From NCBI GenBank assembly GCA_964019335.1, contig OZ025661.1:124001-188000 (forward strand): 64,000 bases of DNA. The letters are read 5' to 3'. Positions 20,780-32,570 of this stretch are shown piece after piece. Both the position numbers and the translations under genes were made by a program. The notes below the pieces were generated by a model that saw only the letters and a program-made list of their open reading frames with translations, had not been told where the DNA came from and ran no database searches. This DNA is from Diplonema japonicum (taxonomy: Eukaryota; Euglenozoa; Diplonemea; Diplonemida; Diplonemidae). Numbering within the stretch: the stretch's first letter is position 1; every line of letters begins with the position of its first letter.

Positions 20780-22588
20780 TCTACCAACGGACCATTTTTG
20801 CCCACCAGGGGGTAAATTTTCAAAACTTCAAAAAAACTATTCTAGCGCAACGCTGGGGCTATATGCCCCCGGAAATGCCTCCAGATGTCCCAATTCTAGA
20901 GAGAGGGTGCCCACAGCAGGGCCCACCCCCACAACATTGTCAAAAATATCGTTCCCGAAGTGCTCGAGAGGGGGTACAAAAACAAGTCAAAAAAAATCGA
21001 CTGAAAAATTCTATAAAAAGCTATTTAAGGCCTTCTTGACGCGGTTCGTACGTGCCCCAGGACTGGGGGACTTCTTTTTTGACCCCGAGAGGGGTTTCTG
21101 GGGGGTATCCCCGGCAAGGTGGTAGTCTTTGAAGCCCGGAGTCACGCAAAGTTGTACCAAGCAGGCTGAACACTGAAATAAGGGTCTTTTCGACTTGCAA
21201 TGCTTGCACCGCACGTTGCGGGGAAATGGTCCCAGAAGGTACTGTCGCGTCGCATTGGGGCCTCAGGGCACTCGTTCTGTGTTTCGGGGCATGGTATTGG
21301 GGCGGCCTGCTCTGTAGTTGACTTTATCTGTTGTTTAGACTGCCTCCCTAGTAGCCCTTCGATGACTGCCTCTTTGAAAGGCGTGAATCCACTGTCGTTC
21401 ATACTCAGGGTGTTGGGGGGCAATGCTTCTTTCCAAACAAGCCGGGCATTTGCCAGAGATTTATCTAACAAGTACGAAAATACTTTCAGGGGCCACTTCG
21501 AAGTCATAAGGGTGCGTTTATGGCGTTTTGTCACAGCATCACCCAGCGTCGGTTCCGCCCATTGCGGTGTTGTAAATATGCACTTGGTGGGGAGCGGGAT
21601 GTCCTTTCTGGAGGGCCTCCGGCTTTCATTCTCTTTTGGCCGACACGCCAAATTTGACTTCACCAGAACATCCAACGTCGACAGAAAGCGCACAGGCTTG
21701 ATGTCATGCCACGTTGTGGTGCAAAGGATGCTCACGTGCTGGTGGAACTGGGTGTCCCCACAGGGTGCGCGTCCTTGGGCTTGCGGCCTCGCTTCTTTGG
21801 GGCATCCGTGATCTCCGGGAGGCCTTCGCGATAGGTAGAAGTCAGCACGCTTGTTTGTTTCGCTGTGGAAACACAGATTTCCCAGAATAGTCAAAAAGCG
21901 GTCTCTTGACATGACGGTGGCGTACCCAGGGGTGTGGTTGAGAGACGTGGAGCCAGTGCGCCAGTAGTCAGAATAATCTGGCTTGATATCCAAGTCCATC
22001 GACAAAAGGGCACCTAGGAAGGTATGCAGAGAAGCAGCATCGAGATCCAGGGAAACACCTTTTTTAGCCGCATTTGCCACATTGTTCGAAGTTATGACCC
22101 GAATAACGTTTGGGACGAGCATTTGGAGAATATATGGAATGGCGTTGAGCCTTTGATGTCAAAACAGGGTCCACAAGGATTCCGATCTTCACGAAACCGG
22201 ATGCCTTCCAACTGCTCCGGCTTTGCCGTCCAATCACCCTGCCGTGACTCGGAATCGGTTGAATTCGAATCAGAATCACTGTTCGTATCAAAATTGCATA
22301 ATAGGGATGAGCCATCAGTGCTACCATCACTCATAATGTCCTCTTCCGGCCTCTTTCTGGGTGCCTTTTTTTGAAGTGATTTTTAAGGGTAAATTTGGGC
22401 TGGCGTTTTTTTTTTTTTTTTTCATTTTCTTGTTAAGTTAGGGCAGCATTTAGTTTATATATTTTTCATATTTTCCGCGCAGGACCCCGGATGCGAGAAG
22501 TGTCCGGGCTGTATTGCATTGAAAGCCCTTTGCGCAAAAGATTTTTTTCAAGTCGTCTCTATAAAGACGCTCGTTGGTAGATGGTTAA
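20773..22588 (-). mobile_element. piggyBac-type DNA transposon, copy B (defective)
   Basis: TTAA at 20773-20776 and 22585-22588, with terminal repeat CCATCTACCAACG just inside each. It is about 1.81 kb and nearly identical to copy A, in the same orientation. It lies in the poly(T)/poly(A) region directly upstream of the AFG1 fusion gene, so it may lie in that gene's 5' flank. The sub-terminal hairpin of copy A is altered here (GTCTCTATAAAGAC). Confidence 0.94.
21011..22334 (-). pseudogene. piggyBac transposase remnant, copy B
   Basis: An N-terminal acidic part is at 22092-22334. After a frame change, one long frame (21142-22122) carries SLHTFLGALLSMDLDIKP, MSRDRFLTILGN, WHDIKPVRFLSTLDV, SKWPLKVFSYLLDKSLANAR and KEAVIEGLLGRQ. 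The Cys-rich finger CKHCKSKRP...CSACLVQLC follows in another frame (21011-21214). The segment between LCFHSE and the WHDIK block is much shorter than in active piggyBac proteins, and the expected catalytic Asp region is gone. It keeps more continuous sequence than copy A. Confidence 0.9.
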
Positions 22589-22727
22589 AGCCGAATGGGG
22601 AAAAAAGAAATAAAGGGAAAAAAAATAAAGAGGAAAATAATATGTAAAAAATTAAAAAAAAAAAATTTTTAAAAAATCCAAATAGACCGTTTTTTTTATT
22701 TCTTCTTCATTTTTCTTTTCGTTCTCT

Positions 22728-22763
<36 letters not shown>

Positions 22764-24272
22764 GCAGAATCAACAAAGAATAAGGATAATAAATAAAAAA
22801 AGATAAATGAAACAAATAATGTAGGGAGGAAGAAGAAGAAAAAAAAAAAAAAAAAAGAGTCGGTTTTTGTTTGCACACAATATAAATCCTCACGGGATAC
22901 GCACTGCATGCTACCATTACTTTTTTTTTTTTTTTTTTTTTCTTTTTTTTTTTTCTTTCTTTGCTCTTTACAATACTGAGCAGTACTTGTTAAATACAAA
23001 AAAAAAAAAAAAAAAAAAAAAAAGAATATAACGCGTGTTGTTCTTTGCGTTTGTAACGGTTACAAAAATCTTTTTTATACCTAATAAAAAAGACTATTTT
23101 TTAACCTTACAACGCACGCAGCGATATTCTTTTTTTGAAATAACAAGTGTTTTTCTGTTCATCATCAAAAAAAAAAAAAGGGTTTTTTCTGGAAGATCCG
23201 TAACTTCGCAGAGGAAAAAAAAAAAAAAAAAAGCATGGTTTTGTAAACCGAACGAAATATTAGCGAATGGGCCACAAAGCCGAGGGCACATATCGTTTGA
23301 CGAAGTCAACAATATGTCCCTTTGCTTTTCTCAACGTTCGGGAAAGAAAAAAGAAAAAAAAAAGAAGAAGAAAAAAGAGGAAAGAATATAACTGAACAAC
23401 TCAGTTTGGCAGGGTAACCGGTAACCCTCTTTTTTATTCTCCCCCCCCCCCCCCCCCCGTTTTCAAGAGCTGCTTGAGAAAAAGACCTGCCTGAAAAAAA
23501 AAAAGAACAAAAACTTGGAGTTTTTTTTGTTTTTTTTTGTTTTTTAAAGTGGATGGATGCATCTGGTTATAAATCACCACTTGCGGGCCACTCTGCCAGG
23601 AAGAGGGAAGTAAAAAAAAAAAAAAAAAAAAAAAGAAAGAAAAGGGAAAGGGTAAGAGCTAAAAAAAAAGAGGAAACTTGGCCGGGCGCAAGCATTTGTT
23701 TTGTGTTCACGCGAAAGATGTCGCGTGCCATCCCCCCCCCCCTTTTTTTTGTTTCCCTCTGGATAAAAAAATCTTACACAAAACTGATTTTTTTTCCCTC
23801 GTTTTTTTTTTTTCCCCTTTTTAAAAAAGTGGAGGCAAAAAAGACAGCCGCCCCTTTTTCACGTCCCCCTTTTTTTGATAAGTACAATCGTGTTTCAGGT
23901 TTATCATTAAAATGTACTTTTTTTTTAAAAACTATTTGTTTCTCCCTTTTTTGTATATGAAAAAAAGGGGGTTTCTCATTGCCCTCCCCCCCGCTCCCTC
24001 CCCCCCCCCAAAAAAAAGCAAATTGAAACGTATAATAGTGGCGAAGTCTGCAGTACACACAACAAAAATCCCACATTGGAAGAAGGGAGGCAAACCAAAC
24101 AAAGGTGTCACAAACTCTTCCAGCAGTTGAAAGAGCAGGAGGAGGAAGAGGAGGAGGAGGAGAGCATTTCTGCCTGGCACCCCCCCGTAGGTTATTATCA
24201 AACTGCTACTTTGGGGAAGTCTTTTCGGCATTTTCCAGGGGAAAAAAAAACCTTTTTTTCCTTTTGCTTTTT

Positions 24273-24303
<31 letters not shown>

Positions 24304-24470
24304 CCATTTTTTTTTATTCCCCTTCTTTTTTTTTCTTCCCCCTTTTCAAAAGGAGGACAAAAAAAAGAAAAAAGAATTCTTTAAAACCAAACTGATCGGG
24401 CTTTTCATTGTCTCTTAAGAAGTACTATGAAAAAAGTTTGGCAATGGGGAGGGGGAGAGGGAAAGCAAAA

Positions 24471-24501
<31 letters not shown>

Positions 24502-24683
24502 ACCTCTTTCATACCCTGGTCCTTAACGGACCATACCACTTAGGTAACTGACGTCATAAGTGCAACACAGATAGATAAAGGAAAAAAAAAAAAAAAGAAA
24601 AGAAAAAAAAAAAGAGAAAACAAAGAGAGGGAGAATAAAACTAGAGATGTAAAAAATCGAATGTATGAATGCGGCATCAAGAA
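22589..24683. other. 2 kb of low-complexity intergenic DNA
   Basis: No supportable gene. There is a C-run at about 23443-23458. Around 24070-24230 both strands are open for 60-100 codons: a Glu-rich plus frame and a Leu-rich minus frame, mirror readings of a GAG/CTC repeat. Neither has convincing start and end signals. Confidence 0.5.
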
Positions 24684-25611
24684 TCACGCTGCACAGGGCC
24701 GCGACTCGTTTAAAATGGTACCTTCCTCCTCTTGCTTTGAGGGGCAATCTTCGGAAGCTCCGTTTTCGCTTCCCTGTTCTCCTGCCGCCGCTTCCTGCTG
24801 TCTGATAAGCTGATGCTTTTCCGCAGCTTTGCTGTAGATGTGAGGGTGCGGGCAACTGTCGCCCTTCTCACAGTTCCCAGCATAGAAGTCCGAACACTTA
24901 TCAAAGTATTCGAGTTTTGTCTTCCAACAGGAGCGACACTTTCTGCACCGCAACGAGATGGAATTTTTTTTTTTAGATATCCTTTCCCACTGGTTGTGCT
25001 TGCAAGGTGGGTTGATGTCTATGACCATTCTAGGCTTGTCACTGTTAGGTCCCTTCACGCCCTTGTGATGCTGCTGGTGCTGGTGGCTATGATGGTGATG
25101 GTGATGGTGATGGTGATGGTGGTGGTGGTACTGGTAAGGCATGTGGGGCATTGGAGGGTATGGGTTTCCAATCCCTACGAACCCGCTGGTGCCATTCCCC
25201 ACCTGCTGCAACCCAACATTTGGATACAGGCTGGTGACTGCGGAAGCTTTTAGAGCAGCGGCCGCTGCTATTTGTGCCTCGTGTATCTGTTCCAACTCTA
25301 GCTCAGACAGCACAGCTGGTGCGGACGAGCACTGCCGTTTCAGGTTGTCTAAAGCGGCCGCTGCGCTCAAAGGCTGATTCTGCCGTGCTTGCATGAGCGA
25401 TGGCAGCAAGTGCATTACTTCCCACGCTGGGGCCGAGGAGAGCATTGTCTTTTTATTTATTTTATTCTTTTTTTTAAAGTTAGCATACCAGTTGGTCGTT
25501 GTACGCTTGTTGGATGTCGGCCGATGGTGCCGCTTCGCCTGCTGAGGCGCCCATTATCTCTTCAGGTGGCATCTCGTGGTCGCTTTCGCAGTCCTCGTCA
25601 TAAGGCTTCAT
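24684..25611 (-). CDS. CCCH zinc-finger protein with poly-His tract, 295 aa, two exons
   Basis: Exon 1 (25489-25611) starts MKPYDEDCESDHEM and joins in phase 0 to exon 2 (24684-25448) across a 40-nt intron (CTG|gtatgctaac...aaaag). One C-x7-C-x5-C-x3-H finger, CSDFYAGNCEKGDSCPHPH, spans Cys226-His244. A Cys-rich stretch lies before it (CKHNQW...LRCRKCRSCWKTK). A 13-His run at about 149-161 comes from a GATGGT-type repeat in the DNA. CCCH fingers bind A/U-rich RNA; a role in mRNA control is inferred. The ATG in exon 2 alone would also give a 253-residue protein. Confidence 0.85.
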
Positions 25612-26204
25612 TGTGTTTTTTTTTTGTTCTTTTACTTCCTTTAATTGTTTTTTTTTTTGGGAGGGTTTATAAAGGAAATACGGGGGGGGGGGGGGGGGGG
25701 AGAGGATTTTTTAAAAAAAGAAAAGAAAAGAGGTCGTGTCTAAAAAAAAAAAAGTTTTTTTTTTCCTACCCAATCCCGTTCAACATTACTTTTGGCTTCC
25801 AGGGAAAGAAAAGGCAAAAACGTTGTTACATATCAGAAGGGTTGACCCAAAAAAAAAAAAAAAAAAATCGTTGTTCTTTCAGTGTACTTACTGTTCATAA
25901 GAAAAAGCAGACAAAGTAAAGGTATGTTCGAGCGAGGGGAAAAAAAAAAAGAAATGAGCTGTGTAAAGAAGCTTGGGCAAAAACCTCAAAAGACGACCTT
26001 TGTCTTCCTCTCCGCTGCCCACTGCGCCGCCAATAATGACAGCTGTCAAGTAGTGCTCTTACCTTAATTTTGCTAAATACCAAAGAAGAAAAAAGTTTAC
26101 TTTCAAGCAAAGCAAACCTTTAAAAAAAAGATTATTATAAGCAAGGAAGCATCGGAAGAAGGGGAAAAAAAAAAGTTTCTGCAAATAAAAAAAAAACACA
26201 CTTC

Positions 26205-26239
<35 letters not shown>

Positions 26240-26524
26240 CGAGAGAGAGAGAGAGGAATCTTCAAATTTAATGGGATAACGTGTTTAGCACAACCCCACT
26301 TAAAAACTTTACTTTTCTTTTTTTTTTTTTTTCAACAATAATCGTCCTAAAATATCATATCAGCGCTCTTGCAACGATCTTAAAAAAAAAAAAAAAAAAA
26401 AAAAAAGGAGAAGGCTAGGGATGCAAAAAAAAAAAAAAAAAAATATTGTAAAAAAACGAGAAAAAAAATTACCGGAAGGAAAATCATCCAGTGATTTTCA
26501 TTTTACAGTATATATGTGTGTCAA
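25612..26524. other. Intergenic, one possible orphan exon
   Basis: A G-run lies at about 25681-25700, with A/T homopolymers. On the minus strand near 25990-26050 an open stretch, LSLLAAQWAAERKTKVVF-stop, reads like a C-terminal exon, but I could not place its partner. (GA)n at about 26240-26254. Confidence 0.45.
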
Positions 26525-29500
26525 TCATTTCTGCAACAGCTCTTTAAAGGCAGCCCCAGAGCTTGCTAGAGCATTCCACCAGTTGCTGAACGTCACTTCG
26601 AGAAAGCCATCACGCTTGTTAAGCCTCTTAACTAACTTAAACGCCTTTGCGTACTTCATCTTAGGTTCGTACCACGTAAGGTCCAGCTTGGTTTCATCGA
26701 CAGGATCGTCGCGAACCACCCCTAGAGGGAGGACCCCCCAGGCGTCCCCTTCTAGATCTGTGATAAAATCTATTTCGCCGTTGTCAGGGTTGAAGATGTC
26801 AATGGTTGTGGCACCAGGGTACACCGGGACAGGAACCTGGTACTCTACGGGGGGCAACACCATCGTATCTTCCCAGCCTTCGCCTTCCCTGTGCAATATC
26901 CCTTGTATGTCGTACTTGTTGAAGTGTATGTGATCCGCACATGCAGCGTTGCTGTACCTTGGGTTCTGCGCCCTGCATCTAGAAGATGTTTCTCGGTACC
27001 AGCCCACCACATCCGATCCTTCTAGCCCGCTTACTATGTTGAAGTGTCTGATATCCTCAGCGTCCCATTCTGTTTTAGGAACGCGTTTTACCGTCTTCAG
27101 TACCATCACGGTGCCGTAGTCGGCGGGCAGCATGAATTTACCTTTCTGTTGTACGCTTCCTTTTGCTTGAACAGACAGCGGTACGCAGTCCACCTTCAGC
27201 CCCGCGAACATCATGAGCACCACGAGCCTGTACAGTTTCCCTTCCGATGGGATGTTGTCCCGTACGAACTGTCTTGAGAGCTGCATCTTTGCGCTCAGCA
27301 GCATGCTGCACATTGTCGCCACGGTGCCGACCTTTCCGCAGAACGCGCGCATCTCGTCGTCAAGGATCTCTTTAAAACCTTCTATTTTGTGCATTTCCTC
27401 GACGGCTTGTGCGTATCCCCGTGTGATGCAGCTCTGAACCAGCTCCTTCTTGTCGTCGTCGGGTTCCTCTGTGTAGTACTTTGTTAGGTATGTGAGAATC
27501 AGTTTCTCGGGTGCTTTCAAGAGCGCAGACACAGTCCAGTCGCGCACCCCCATCGCCTGCATCTCGTACCCTTCCTCGTCGCCCAATTCGGCCATCAGGG
27601 CTCCCACGCTCAGCAGAACGGATGTTACATCCTCCTGCACACACCGCAGGATTTCGCACCCATCTGTCTCAAGTCGAAGGTAAGGGAGCATGTCATTGAA
27701 GGTACCCTTGAGCTGCGCTTGCAGTCCGTGACGCCTGCTTAGGAGGAATTCTTCCAGCTTGGAGTTTGCACCCTCCAACAGCGTGTCGTGAAAGGCGAAG
27801 CCCTTCTGCATCAACACGGGGACGAGCTCGGGTGCACCGGTTAGTAGAACCGTCTCCAGGAAGTTCTTGTCAGCAGCGGAAGGGTCATAGTCGCACGTCT
27901 CAAGCAGGTGAGACAGGAGCGGCCTCATGTTTGAAAGGGCTGCTTTCTGGATGGTTGGGATAACCTCCCCAGGAGGGAGGGCCTCTATGGCCAGCATTCT
28001 GATGCAGCAGGCGTCCCGTTTGCACTTCAAGGCAACAGGGAACACATCGGCAATGACACCTTTTTCGCCACAGATGATATCAGTGGCCCAGGACGCGCCA
28101 CGTGCAGCGAGAGCCTTGCACAGGTCAAGGTCCGTGCGGCCTTCGAGGCCCTCCTTCACAAGACGCTCCACCATCTCTTCATTGTACCTCAAGTTGCGCA
28201 CCACTGAATTCACGTCCAAGAATCTCATGAAGCAGTCCCATGTGATTTCTGCACACGGTGCGCGTAACATGTACTGCACGCACACCTCTTTCTCCAAGTG
28301 GCTGGTGGCCTTCATCATCTCTGAGAATGTCAGCACATCCCTTGCATAATGCACAAAGGCACGTGACTCCACTTGCATGCCCAAATGGCGCATCATCACA
28401 GCTAACTGCTCCTTATGCCGCTGGGATACCCTCCCGGAGACCCACCAACTATTGGGGACTTGCAAACTGTGGCGGTTTGCGTCTTCTATCAGCGCACTGC
28501 CGACTTCGAAGCAAGGCTTGGAGGAACGAGGGAAGAGAGGGAGGATATCCATGAGCTCCTCCCTCGATACACAGTAAGCCTGCCTGAGAATTGTGTACAG
28601 TTGTGGCAAGCTGTGGTGCACGGCTGCCTCGAGAGCAGTCCTGCTGACCCCGCAGCCTGCGTCCATCAGCGTATTGAGAATATCGGCTGCAACCTGGCTT
28701 TTTTCATGTCTGTGTACTAAAAGGACCTTCACGATGTTACGGTCAATGGTACACGGGTGCGTGGCTGCGACACACTTCAGGACTTCCGTGTCGCTATAAA
28801 TAACAGCTTGCTCAACGAGGGCCAGGATGTCCTCTGCTGTGAGGCTCGCCTGCGCCCCTGCAAGGACGGCTCGTACACCCGCGGCACTGTATTTCAAACT
28901 ATATACGAGAAGCTTACGCAGCGAGTAGTTGAATACGTGGTACGGCACATCGAAACCCCCCTCCACCTGAGTCAGCTGCATGTCAGGTGGTGGTGCATCA
29001 AGGACTGCATGCGACTTATGAACAGCACAGACAAACAAGGCCAACCCAACATGTTTGAACGCAAGTTGATGGAAAAGGTTTCTGCACTGTGGTGCGCCCC
29101 ATTTAGCCGTGGCACCGACGATGTCGGCTGCCAAGTCATTATAGGACTTTGCCTCCCTCTCTTTGTACCAGCTCGCAACTTCTTTATAGAGCGGATCTGT
29201 AGTCAGCTTCATTCTGGGTAGAGACAGTTCCGGGGGAACTATTGCATTACGGTGACCATGCTTCTCAAGCAGCTCTTTGAGTTCGGCTTCTTTGGCCTTC
29301 CCTCTCAGCATGTAGAGCAACTTGCCGCCGTGTTCTGCAGTGCACTTCATCATTGGGGACTCGATTAGCAAACGGAGGCCTTCTACCCATGAACAGCACA
29401 GAGCTGCTGACAGCAAGCGCAGAGGAAGCTCGGTGTGTGCCTGAAGCGGAGCTAGCACATTGAGGACAACAGACAGCAGTTTCTCACATTTAGAAGAAGC

Positions 29501-31447
29501 GACATAATCGATACAAGAGAGGCCCACACTGTCGTCGGTGAGAAGCAGTTGGCGTGTGTCATCGGCCTTGTCTTGAAGGAACGACACAAAGCACTCAAGG
29601 GTCTTCCAATGCCCCTGCGCACCTGCAATGTGCAATGGGGTCCTCTGTGTGTTATCAACCTCGAACACGGCTAGGGGCGCTGTCTTTAGCATCTTCATGA
29701 TGAGGCTTGTTCCATTCACCTTTCTGCATTGCGCTGCGAAGTGCAGCATGTTCTGCCCTCTCCAATCCTTTTGCTCGATCTGTTCTTTGTTTTTCAACAA
29801 CTTGTCACTAAGCTCCAAGTCTCCAACCAACATTGCCTTGTGTGCCCATGTCAGGTAGATGTTGTCCGTCTCCTTCCCGTCGATGGCGTCCCTCAACGCC
29901 TCCTGCTTACTGTTAGTGGGCGCCGCTGCGATCAGCGACCATGTGTCTAATCCTAAGAGCTCTTTCATTGCGCTCAGTTTGTCAGAGTGGCAGTCCAGCG
30001 TTGTGGTGTTGAAGGTGCCAGTGAACCACGAGAAGATACATGTCATCATCGCAACCTCTTTCGGGGAATTGAGCGCCACGTCAAGGAGCATCACGCCCGA
30101 GGTGTCCGGGGTGAGGATTTGGCACGGGTCCGTCTTCACTGGTTCCCAGTCGGTGAGAAGGTGCTCCAGGATCTGCTTACCCACGTCTCCCTTGCAATGT
30201 GACAGCACAAGGCTGACCACCGACTGTCCCGTAGAGGAATACGGCACGTGCAGTGTCCTCTCAGCGATTGCCTTCACCACATCGACCTTGGGCGCTCTCA
30301 TGCTCACCGCGTTACACAGAAGGCTTTTCCCCAGCTCATCTGTCTTGCTATACAGCATGGGGTGCAGATCTGCAGAGACGACATCAGCAACTGTCACATC
30401 CTCCTGGTACACCTTTGCCATGAGGTCATTCCACCTGTTGTCAGGGTCGGTGAGGGTGATTGTCAGCTGCGGCACACGCTTGTTGATCCTGCACACATGG
30501 GGCACGAGCCGCAAACCTGCCATGACAGGGCAGCCCTCCAAGACTTTTATCAGCGTCTTTCCTTTTATGCCTTTTACTGTGAAGCTGGCGCCTTTAAGGA
30601 TTGTTTTGATTAGCTTCACCGTGTTCACGGCAGGCTGTTCCAAGAGCCCCGCTTCGTCTGAGCAGCTCTTGTCTGTGAGGTCCAAGACTGTGAGGGGAAC
30701 CTTGCCCTGCGTGACGAAGAGCTTTGTGACAACAGGGGGGACATGGTCACTGTCGAGGGGGGTCATCTTTTCCCATTTCTCACCATCTGTCCACAGCGCC
30801 TCGACATCGTCCACGGAGAACAGATACACACCGGGGGACTTGTAGACACCACCGTTATGTGCTAGACCGAGGCAAGGGGAGGTCCCGGAGATGATGACCT
30901 CACCGGTTGGGGTGGACCACTTTCCTTGAAGGATGTCGAGGAGGTGGCGGGGGTCTGCTTTAGAAGACACACGTGACGCGGTGCTACAAGTAGGCAAGGC
31001 GTAGGCCTTGGACTTGAACCCCCGTATGACAGCACCAAAGATGTACTTGAAACACTTCTCTTCCATAGACGCCACGTCCGGCACTTCGAGGGACACCTTG
31101 AGGAAGGATAGAATACTCTTGAAGACAGACCCGGACAGGGTGTCAAGCGACCCGTAGTGAATAACCCTCGTGCTTTCGTTGGCGATCAGGCGCACCGTCT
31201 CGTTGCAGGCTTCATTGCCGTCGGCGTAGTTAAAGTCGTAGAGCTTGCCGTCTACACTCGTGCAGCTCTTGACGCACTGTATGCGTGTGACTCCCCCTTT
31301 CTTGTTCTTCTTATAGTCGATGCACCGTTTCACCACAAGCAGCTCCTTGTCTATCTGGGGCATCGTCGCTTTGCTCAGCACCTCACCCACCACTCTATTA
31401 TAGCACAGGACCACATCTCCTACCTCGGGAGGCACGTGGGGATGCAT
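26525..31447 (-). CDS. Large ankyrin-repeat protein of unknown role, 1640 aa
   Basis: The start is placed at MHPHVPPEVGD (31447), directly after a long A-run; codons further upstream are homopolymer. The protein is uninterrupted over 4.9 kb. Ankyrin-type units are clearest around residues 560-700, e.g. WRGQNMLHFAAQCRKVNG and QRTPLHIAGAQGHW. Much of the rest has helical-repeat character. No enzyme motif, signal peptide or membrane helix was seen. The C-terminal 200 residues (VPVPVYPGATTIDIF..., FSNWWNALASSGAAF) look like a separate globular domain I do not recognise. Probably a scaffold. Confidence 0.88.
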   Translation of the reverse strand: MHPHVPPEVGDVVLCYNRVVGEVLSKATMPQIDKELLVVKRCIDYKKNKKGGVTRIQCVKSCTSVDGKLYDFNYADGNEACNETVRLIANESTRVIHYGSLDTLSGSVFKSILSFLKVSLEVPDVASMEEKCFKYIFGAVIRGFKSKAYALPTCSTASRVSSKADPRHLLDILQGKWSTPTGEVIISGTSPCLGLAHNGGVYKSPGVYLFSVDDVEALWTDGEKWEKMTPLDSDHVPPVVTKLFVTQGKVPLTVLDLTDKSCSDEAGLLEQPAVNTVKLIKTILKGASFTVKGIKGKTLIKVLEGCPVMAGLRLVPHVCRINKRVPQLTITLTDPDNRWNDLMAKVYQEDVTVADVVSADLHPMLYSKTDELGKSLLCNAVSMRAPKVDVVKAIAERTLHVPYSSTGQSVVSLVLSHCKGDVGKQILEHLLTDWEPVKTDPCQILTPDTSGVMLLDVALNSPKEVAMMTCIFSWFTGTFNTTTLDCHSDKLSAMKELLGLDTWSLIAAAPTNSKQEALRDAIDGKETDNIYLTWAHKAMLVGDLELSDKLLKNKEQIEQKDWRGQNMLHFAAQCRKVNGTSLIMKMLKTAPLAVFEVDNTQRTPLHIAGAQGHWKTLECFVSFLQDKADDTRQLLLTDDSVGLSCIDYVASSKCEKLLSVVLNVLAPLQAHTELPLRLLSAALCCSWVEGLRLLIESPMMKCTAEHGGKLLYMLRGKAKEAELKELLEKHGHRNAIVPPELSLPRMKLTTDPLYKEVASWYKEREAKSYNDLAADIVGATAKWGAPQCRNLFHQLAFKHVGLALFVCAVHKSHAVLDAPPPDMQLTQVEGGFDVPYHVFNYSLRKLLVYSLKYSAAGVRAVLAGAQASLTAEDILALVEQAVIYSDTEVLKCVAATHPCTIDRNIVKVLLVHRHEKSQVAADILNTLMDAGCGVSRTALEAAVHHSLPQLYTILRQAYCVSREELMDILPLFPRSSKPCFEVGSALIEDANRHSLQVPNSWWVSGRVSQRHKEQLAVMMRHLGMQVESRAFVHYARDVLTFSEMMKATSHLEKEVCVQYMLRAPCAEITWDCFMRFLDVNSVVRNLRYNEEMVERLVKEGLEGRTDLDLCKALAARGASWATDIICGEKGVIADVFPVALKCKRDACCIRMLAIEALPPGEVIPTIQKAALSNMRPLLSHLLETCDYDPSAADKNFLETVLLTGAPELVPVLMQKGFAFHDTLLEGANSKLEEFLLSRRHGLQAQLKGTFNDMLPYLRLETDGCEILRCVQEDVTSVLLSVGALMAELGDEEGYEMQAMGVRDWTVSALLKAPEKLILTYLTKYYTEEPDDDKKELVQSCITRGYAQAVEEMHKIEGFKEILDDEMRAFCGKVGTVATMCSMLLSAKMQLSRQFVRDNIPSEGKLYRLVVLMMFAGLKVDCVPLSVQAKGSVQQKGKFMLPADYGTVMVLKTVKRVPKTEWDAEDIRHFNIVSGLEGSDVVGWYRETSSRCRAQNPRYSNAACADHIHFNKYDIQGILHREGEGWEDTMVLPPVEYQVPVPVYPGATTIDIFNPDNGEIDFITDLEGDAWGVLPLGVVRDDPVDETKLDLTWYEPKMKYAKAFKLVKRLNKRDGFLEVTFSNWWNALASSGAAFKELLQK

Positions 31448-32570
31448 TTTTTTTTTTTTTTTTTTTTTGTATAGGGTGTCACTTCGAGAATAGTATTTGT
31501 GAATTTGCCGTAAAAAACAGATGGAAAGATGTACTAAAAAAAAAAAAAAAAAAAGGAACGGGTGTGGGTGGGTGGGGACACGTTTTCCTTTTTTCTTTTT
31601 TTTTTTTTTCTTCTCTTTCTTTTTTATTTTTTTGCCGGGAGAGAAAAAGAAAAAAAAAAAAAAAAAGCAAGCAAAAAATGGTAGAGAGAAAAAAAAAAAA
31701 ACTCTTTCGAATAATCGTTGTATTACTCGCAGTCCCCCCCTCACTCATCATCAAAACACCCTTTTAAAAAAAAGAAGAAAATAAATACGCCAAGACAACT
31801 AGATGACGGTCATTAAAATCCCCCTTCCTGCATCGTTTAGACACAAGGTAATCTGGATGAGAAAACTGCCTGCCCACTAAGGATGGATTTCCTCAGCCCG
31901 ACAATATGTAGGTAAACGATAAGAAAAGCTCTTGTTTGCTCTCAGGTACAGGTACAGGTACAGGTACAGGTAGAGAGAGCTATTTTTGTGTCTTGTCACC
32001 CTATTATGTCAATGAAAGACAGGAAATGGAAAACACAAATACAGTCATCAATTCAAGTTTTCTTTTTTTTTTCTTCCCCTTTCCGCACACATACAAATAC
32101 TCTTTAGATGGTTTTTTTTTTTTCTAATCGCCCAGTGCCGCCACTCTCCCTAACCAAAATTCGATAAAATCTCGGCATACAGAGAGGGGGTGCTTACTGT
32201 CTCTGGGTCTGGGATGGCAAAAAGAAAAAAAAAAAGAAAATGAAAAAGAAGGAGAGAAGCAAACATAGTAAAACAGTATAAAAAAAAAATAGAGGAGACA
32301 GATATTAAAAAAAAAAAGGAAATATTTCCCTCATCCACCCATCAACAGATTAAAACTGTATAAACATATGGTCATCACACACGAAGTCATAGTCAAAAAA
32401 AAAAACTTTTTTTTTTCCACCTCACCTTTTTTTTTAAAAAAAACTTTTCTTATTTCCGCGAGGCATTCATAACATAAGGGTAACCGTTAAATAGGAGGTG
32501 AGGAGAAACCACAAACCACAATAAAAAAAAAAAAAAAAAAAAAAAACAAAAAAAAACATCCAATCTCTCT
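31448..32570. other. Intergenic A/T-tract DNA
   Basis: No gene seen. It begins with the A-leader of the ankyrin gene (sense strand). It includes a short hexamer tandem at 31945-31973. Confidence 0.6.
31945..31973 (+). repeat. (ACAGGT)n microsatellite
   Basis: About five units of the six-base motif, perfect. Confidence 0.9.

Noticed and set aside
24070-24395. Glu-rich plus-strand ORF and opposing Leu-rich minus-strand ORF
   Set aside because: Both are readings of a GAG/CTC repeat running into poly(T); no start or splice context supports either.
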